Source of the DNA: Gammaproteobacteria bacterium
GTDB lineage: Bacteria; Pseudomonadota; Gammaproteobacteria; JAURND01
Assembly (NCBI GenBank): GCA_035546635.1
Contig: DASZWJ010000028.1
Location: 124,001-188,000 of the forward strand
DNA length: 64,000 nucleotides
Reading direction: 5' to 3'
Below, piece after piece: positions 61,059 to 64,000 of the stretch; the first letter of the stretch is position 1; each line of letters opens with the position of its first letter. Under the pieces are notes generated by a model. That model made no database searches and was not told the DNA's origin. It worked only from the letters and a program-made list of their open reading frames with translations. The position numbers were made by a program, and so were the translations under genes.

Positions 61059-61745
61059 ATGAATTCTTTTCCTACCGTCCTGGTTCCTGAAGATACCCGA
61101 TCAATTTCCGAAGCGCGTGGTGAGCGTTTGGAAATTCTGCGTAAAATGGCAGGTCTTACCCGTAAAGCATTTGAAGATAAATACGGTATCAGTGCCAATA
61201 CGATTCAATCTTGGGAATCTGCCAAAGCAGGTGGTTTGACTGAGCGTGGTGCGCAGCGCATTATACCGCTCTTACAGCGTGAAGGTATTTACTGTACCAT
61301 TGATTGGCTCTTATATGGCAGCGGTAGCCATCCGCAGTTAGCTAACCCCCATTTTTTTGAAGTGAATGAAACGCCGGCAAAATATCATTTATCAGAAGAT
61401 ATGGTCATCATGAAAGAATTGCTGGCATTCAAAAAATTGAATGAAAACAGCATAGATTTTGAGGTGAATGATGATGGTTTGGCACCACATTATAAACCGG
61501 GTGATTATGTCGCCGGCATTAGCCGTTCCAAAGAGGCTATTTCAGCTTTGATCGGTATGGATTGTATAGTGCAGATTGGTAACAATGAAATGTTGCTACG
61601 CAGGATTAAAGGAAGCCAGTTTCCTGGTTACTATGAGTTGATGTGCACAAATCCTACAACCATAGTGGCTAAACCAATGTTATATGAACAGGAATTGTTA
61701 TGTGCGGCGCCGGTTATATGGCATCGGCGGCGTAATCCTGACTGA
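61059..61745 (+). CDS. XRE-family regulator with degenerate S24/LexA-like domain
   Basis: A 228-residue repressor-like protein. The N-terminal helix-turn-helix (about 18-60: LEILRKMAGLTRKAFEDKYGISANTIQSWES) is of the Cro/CI class. The C-terminal half (about 125-225) follows the S24 peptidase pattern, IDFEVNDDGLAPHYKPGDYV then GMDCIVQIGNNEMLLRRIKG. The serine normally found as GDSM is replaced (DDGL) and the Lys region shows Arg, so self-cleavage is unlikely; a ligand- or dimer-controlled regulator is more probable. The start follows AAGGAGATT. No obvious target is next to it. Confidence 0.8.
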   Translation: MNSFPTVLVPEDTRSISEARGERLEILRKMAGLTRKAFEDKYGISANTIQSWESAKAGGLTERGAQRIIPLLQREGIYCTIDWLLYGSGSHPQLANPHFFEVNETPAKYHLSEDMVIMKELLAFKKLNENSIDFEVNDDGLAPHYKPGDYVAGISRSKEAISALIGMDCIVQIGNNEMLLRRIKGSQFPGYYELMCTNPTTIVAKPMLYEQELLCAAPVIWHRRRNPD

Positions 61746-61754
61746 TTTTATTCA

Positions 61755-61808
61755 GCTGTTATCCTTTACCATGCTCGGGGTGACAGCCATAGATAGGATG
61801 ACAACTGT
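61755..61808. repeat. ATGACAGC-type palindrome after the regulator
   Basis: GCTGTTATCC and GGGTGACAGCC / AGGATGACAAC units form a weak inverted repeat between the regulator and the VOC gene. Same family as those at 622, 14562, 37386 and 59834. Confidence 0.5.
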
Positions 61809-61825
61809 AAAAAAGGAGTGTAAGT

Positions 61826-62206
61826 ATGGGCAATAAACCACAAAATAGCGAGTTTTGCTGGAACGAACTGATGACTTCAGATGTTCCAAGAGCTAAAGAA
61901 TTTTATAAAGCATTATTTGGTTGGGAAAACGAAGACCATGACATGGGTGATATGGTATACACCCTGTTTAAGTCTGGAGATAAGAGTATTGGCGGTTTGT
62001 TGCAAATTCCCCAAGGCAAAGAAAACCAGATTCCACCTCATTGGATGAGTTATGTCAGTGTGGCCAAATTAGAACAGGCCGTTGAAAAAGGACAAAAATT
62101 AGGCGCTACTTTGGTGGTGCCGCCAAAAACTGCAGGTGAGTTTGGTCGTCTTGCGGTGATTTTAGATCCTACGGGAGCGCATATTGCTTTGTGGGAAGCT
62201 GCGTAA
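61826..62206 (+). CDS. VOC family (glyoxalase-like) protein
   Basis: A 126-residue single VOC unit: FCWNELMTSDVPRAKEFYKALFGWE at the N-terminus and LDPTGAHIALWEA at the end, with LVVPPKTAGEFGRLAVILDP between. The pattern matches small bleomycin-resistance/dioxygenase-like proteins often annotated as glyoxalase-like. Metal-binding positions are only partly canonical, and the substrate is unknown. AAAAGGAGTG precedes the ATG. Confidence 0.85.
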   Translation: MGNKPQNSEFCWNELMTSDVPRAKEFYKALFGWENEDHDMGDMVYTLFKSGDKSIGGLLQIPQGKENQIPPHWMSYVSVAKLEQAVEKGQKLGATLVVPPKTAGEFGRLAVILDPTGAHIALWEAA

Positions 62207-62269
62207 GAGTTCTCCTTGAAAGGGAGATTTAAGAAGTTTGAATAGTGGTAGAGCCTTCTCTTTAGAGTG

Positions 62270-62340
62270 CGAAAAAACTCCCATCCCACAAGGGGATTCC
62301 CTTCGGTCACAGACGGGAGAAGGAAATGGGAGTTTTTTTG
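62270..62340. repeat. Dispersed palindrome between VOC and YheT genes
   Basis: CTCCCATCCCACAAGGGG-like arms, a centre ATTCCCTTCGGTCACAGACG shared inverted with 24470-24500, and flanking AAAAAACTCCCAT / ATGGGAGTTTTTT. The outer arms plus T run would work as a terminator for either strand. Confidence 0.6.
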
Positions 62341-62385
62341 TACAGAGCAGAGCCTCTTTAAGCTCCCTTAGCACCCTTAAAAAAT

Positions 62386-63342
62386 TCATAAATACTGACT
62401 TAAAAACTGTGGCACGCGTTCTTCCAGCCAATAACGCACCTTCCACAACTCACCACTAACAAATCCAACATGTCCGCCTTTGGCTGTTAGTTCAAACTGA
62501 ATAGCACTTGCAAGCTCATGCGGTTGTGGCAATGAATCAGGGGTGACAAATGGATCATCTTTTGCCTGCAATAATAAGGTAGGCACTTGGATATTACTTA
62601 AATATTGACGGCAGCTTGAGAGGGCATAATATTCCATGGCATCATTGAATCCATGCAGTGGTGCAGTGACTTGATTATCAAAATCATACAAGGTTTTTAA
62701 GCTTGAGATTTTAGGGAATTGCCGTGTATTAATCTGTGATTGTAGCTTGCGTCGAGTTTTTTTGCATAAACAATTTAATATATACTTTTCATAGATTTTG
62801 CTAAAACCTGTCGTGATCGTTTGCACAGATTTATGCAGATCAAATGGTACTGAGATGGCGACGGCAGCGCTTAACAAATTTTTTTCCTGGGTTTGTCCTA
62901 ACCACTTTAATAAAATATTACCGCCTAAAGAAAAACCTATAGCGGCCATAGGTAACCCAGAAGATCTTTGCTGTAAAATTTTTAGGATATAGGCAATATC
63001 TTCAGTATCTCCGGCATGGTATGCTCGTAATAAACGATTGTCTTCGCCACTACAGCCACGAAAGTGCATAAAAACACCGCACCAGCCGTGATGATGCAAT
63101 GCTTGCAGCATGCCTCTGGCATAAGGGGAGAATATAGACCCTTCTAGCCCATGTAGAATCAGCACTAAGGGAGCTTTGGGATGGCCAGTCCAATCCAGGT
63201 CAATAAAATCTCCATCAGGCAGTTCAATGCGTTCGCGCCAAAGCGGTAGATTTTTTATGCGACGCCGGAATAATGTTGGCCAAATTGTTTGTAGATGCCG
63301 GTTCCTTAACCACCAGGCGGGTTTAAATGGGTTTGTGTTCAT
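62386..63342 (-). CDS. YheT-family alpha/beta hydrolase
   Basis: A 318-residue serine hydrolase of the YheT/ABHD1-3 group. FKPAWWLRNRHLQTIWPT opens the protein as in YheT, HGLEGS follows, the nucleophile Ser is in GFSLGGN, the acid is in AKDDPFVTP and the His is in KGGHVGFV. Substrates are uncertain; eukaryotic relatives act on lipids. ATG at 63342. It is divergent from arfB, with 36 bases between starts. Confidence 0.88.
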   Translation of the reverse strand: MNTNPFKPAWWLRNRHLQTIWPTLFRRRIKNLPLWRERIELPDGDFIDLDWTGHPKAPLVLILHGLEGSIFSPYARGMLQALHHHGWCGVFMHFRGCSGEDNRLLRAYHAGDTEDIAYILKILQQRSSGLPMAAIGFSLGGNILLKWLGQTQEKNLLSAAVAISVPFDLHKSVQTITTGFSKIYEKYILNCLCKKTRRKLQSQINTRQFPKISSLKTLYDFDNQVTAPLHGFNDAMEYYALSSCRQYLSNIQVPTLLLQAKDDPFVTPDSLPQPHELASAIQFELTAKGGHVGFVSGELWKVRYWLEERVPQFLSQYL

Positions 63343-63378
63343 TGGTTAACTATTGAGATTACTTTTCGCGATAAATTT

Positions 63379-63789
63379 ATGTCAAATTTTACGCTAGATC
63401 CAGCAGAAATAAAAATAACCGCTGTCCGTGCGCCTGGGCCGGGTGGTCAAAATGTCAATAAATTAGCGACGGCTGTGCAGTTACGCTTTAACATTCATGC
63501 CTCTTCAGCATTATCTGAGGCAGTCAAAGCCCGTCTAATAAAACTATTAGGCAAAAAATTGACCCTAAAGGGAGATTTAATTATCAAGGCGAGCCGTTAT
63601 CGCACGCAGGAGCGTAACAAACAAGATGCTTTAGAGAGGTTGCATAAGATCATTAGCAAAGCTATGGTGATACCTCGGAAACGTAAGCCCACCCAACCGA
63701 CAACTTCATCTATTCAAAAACGCATTACACAAAAAAAAGTGCATGCGCGTACTAAGGCTTTGCGTGGGAAAAAACCTGAAGAGTTTTAA
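63379..63789 (+). CDS. arfB: Peptidyl-tRNA hydrolase ArfB (YaeJ)
   Basis: A 136-residue release-factor-like rescue protein. The GGQ motif is in RAPGPGGQNVNKLATAVQLRF, and the basic C-terminal tail (about 100-136) is the part that enters the empty mRNA channel of a stalled ribosome. It frees ribosomes that ran off the end of broken mRNA. Length and motifs are those of E. coli YaeJ. Confidence 0.92.
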   Translation: MSNFTLDPAEIKITAVRAPGPGGQNVNKLATAVQLRFNIHASSALSEAVKARLIKLLGKKLTLKGDLIIKASRYRTQERNKQDALERLHKIISKAMVIPRKRKPTQPTTSSIQKRITQKKVHARTKALRGKKPEEF

Positions 63790-63945
63790 ACCTAGCGTAG
63801 TAGAATACTGATAAAACATTATCATAAAAGTTTAATGCAGCAAATATCGTTTTAGCACATCCAAATTGGTCCAAGGCAGCTGCGATCATAGATATAGGTT
63901 CTATCGCATGCTTTAACTCACAGAAAATGTCTCGGATGATTTATG
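63790..63945. other. Gap without visible feature
   Basis: A 156-base AT-rich gap between the arfB stop and the end of the truncated gene. No gene, repeat or RNA structure seen. Confidence 0.4.
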
Positions 63946-64000
63946 CTACTTGCCCACGGTATAAATAATATCCGCCCCACTCCCCAGGGTATTAGACTCT
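63946..64000 (-). CDS. 3' end of a truncated gene, possibly TamB-like
   Basis: The minus strand has an open frame entering from the window edge and ending in TAG at 63946-63948, with 17 residues visible (ESNTLGSGADIIYTVGK). The ending resembles the beta-rich C-terminus of TamB-type proteins (…DLLYT…), but the fragment is far too short for a firm call. Confidence 0.3.
   Translation of the reverse strand, partial: ESNTLGSGADIIYTVGK

Noticed and set aside
1-64000. tRNA, rRNA, CRISPR or intact IS element
   Set aside because: No cloverleaf-like segment, conserved rRNA stretch, spacer-repeat array or transposase frame was recognised by eye; a tRNAscan, Infernal or ISfinder run would be decisive.

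Overview
The window looks like a chromosomal segment of a gammaproteobacterium of moderate to low GC. Signs pointing to the Legionella/Coxiella/Aquicella/Berkiella side of the class are a polyhydroxybutyrate (PHB) locus, large lineage-specific proteins that look like secreted effectors, PmrA-box-like direct repeats before two of them, and many short intergenic palindromes. This placement is inference; there is no rRNA gene in the window to confirm it. I recognised no tRNA, rRNA, CRISPR array or intact insertion sequence.

Layout. 1-3.3 kb: secreted repeat protein, MHS-type MFS transporter, DUF6314 protein coupled to a GrpB-GNAT fusion. 3.4-6.3 kb: ACP-AMP ligase-PlsC fusion. 6.4-10.7 kb: PHB locus (phaR, unknown membrane protein, phasin, phaJ, phaC) with a palindromic candidate PhaR operator. 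10.8-16.6 kb: DUF255 protein, coiled-coil protein, mutM, serA and a serB-like phosphatase. 16.8-19.8 kb: 991-residue protein of unknown function. 19.9-27.8 kb: methionine locus led by a SAM-II riboswitch and terminator, then cystathionine gamma-synthase, an aspartokinase-homoserine dehydrogenase without ACT domains, cystathionine beta-lyase, metE and metF. 28.9-34.1 kb: five-domain FAAL-T-C-A-T lipopeptide synthetase with a phenylalanine-like pocket. 34.1-50 kb: unknown membrane protein, yceI/cytochrome b561, rhlE, a cystine-type symporter, a lipoprotein, a yqjD/yqjE-like group, lhr, and a LysM protein paired with a four-TM protein that resembles a toxin-immunity pair. 50.2-52.8 kb: holD-like, ubiE-like, cbpA, cbpM. 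53.1-60.7 kb: a likely ceramide/sphingolipid cluster. 60.8-64 kb: MITE-like palindrome, XRE/S24-like regulator, VOC protein, yheT-type hydrolase, arfB and the 3' end of another gene.

The most notable system is the sphingolipid cluster. One polypeptide carries a fatty-acyl-AMP ligase, an ACP and a serine-palmitoyltransferase-type oxoamine synthase. It is followed by a fatty-acid-hydroxylase-type enzyme, a GNAT-family acyltransferase in the position expected of a bacterial ceramide synthase, an NAD-dependent epimerase-type reductase (CerR-like), a DgkA-type lipid kinase and, convergently, a PAP2 protein with Aur1-like motifs. Together these could build, hydroxylate and modify a ceramide. Three separate fatty-acyl-AMP ligases occur in this one window, each fused to a different partner: PlsC, an NRPS module and an SPT.

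The methionine locus appears controlled at the RNA level. The aptamer has a P1 stem and a six-base-pair pseudoknot, and a strong terminator lies between it and the first gene. The downstream aspartokinase lacks the usual allosteric domains, so riboswitch control may stand in for feedback control.
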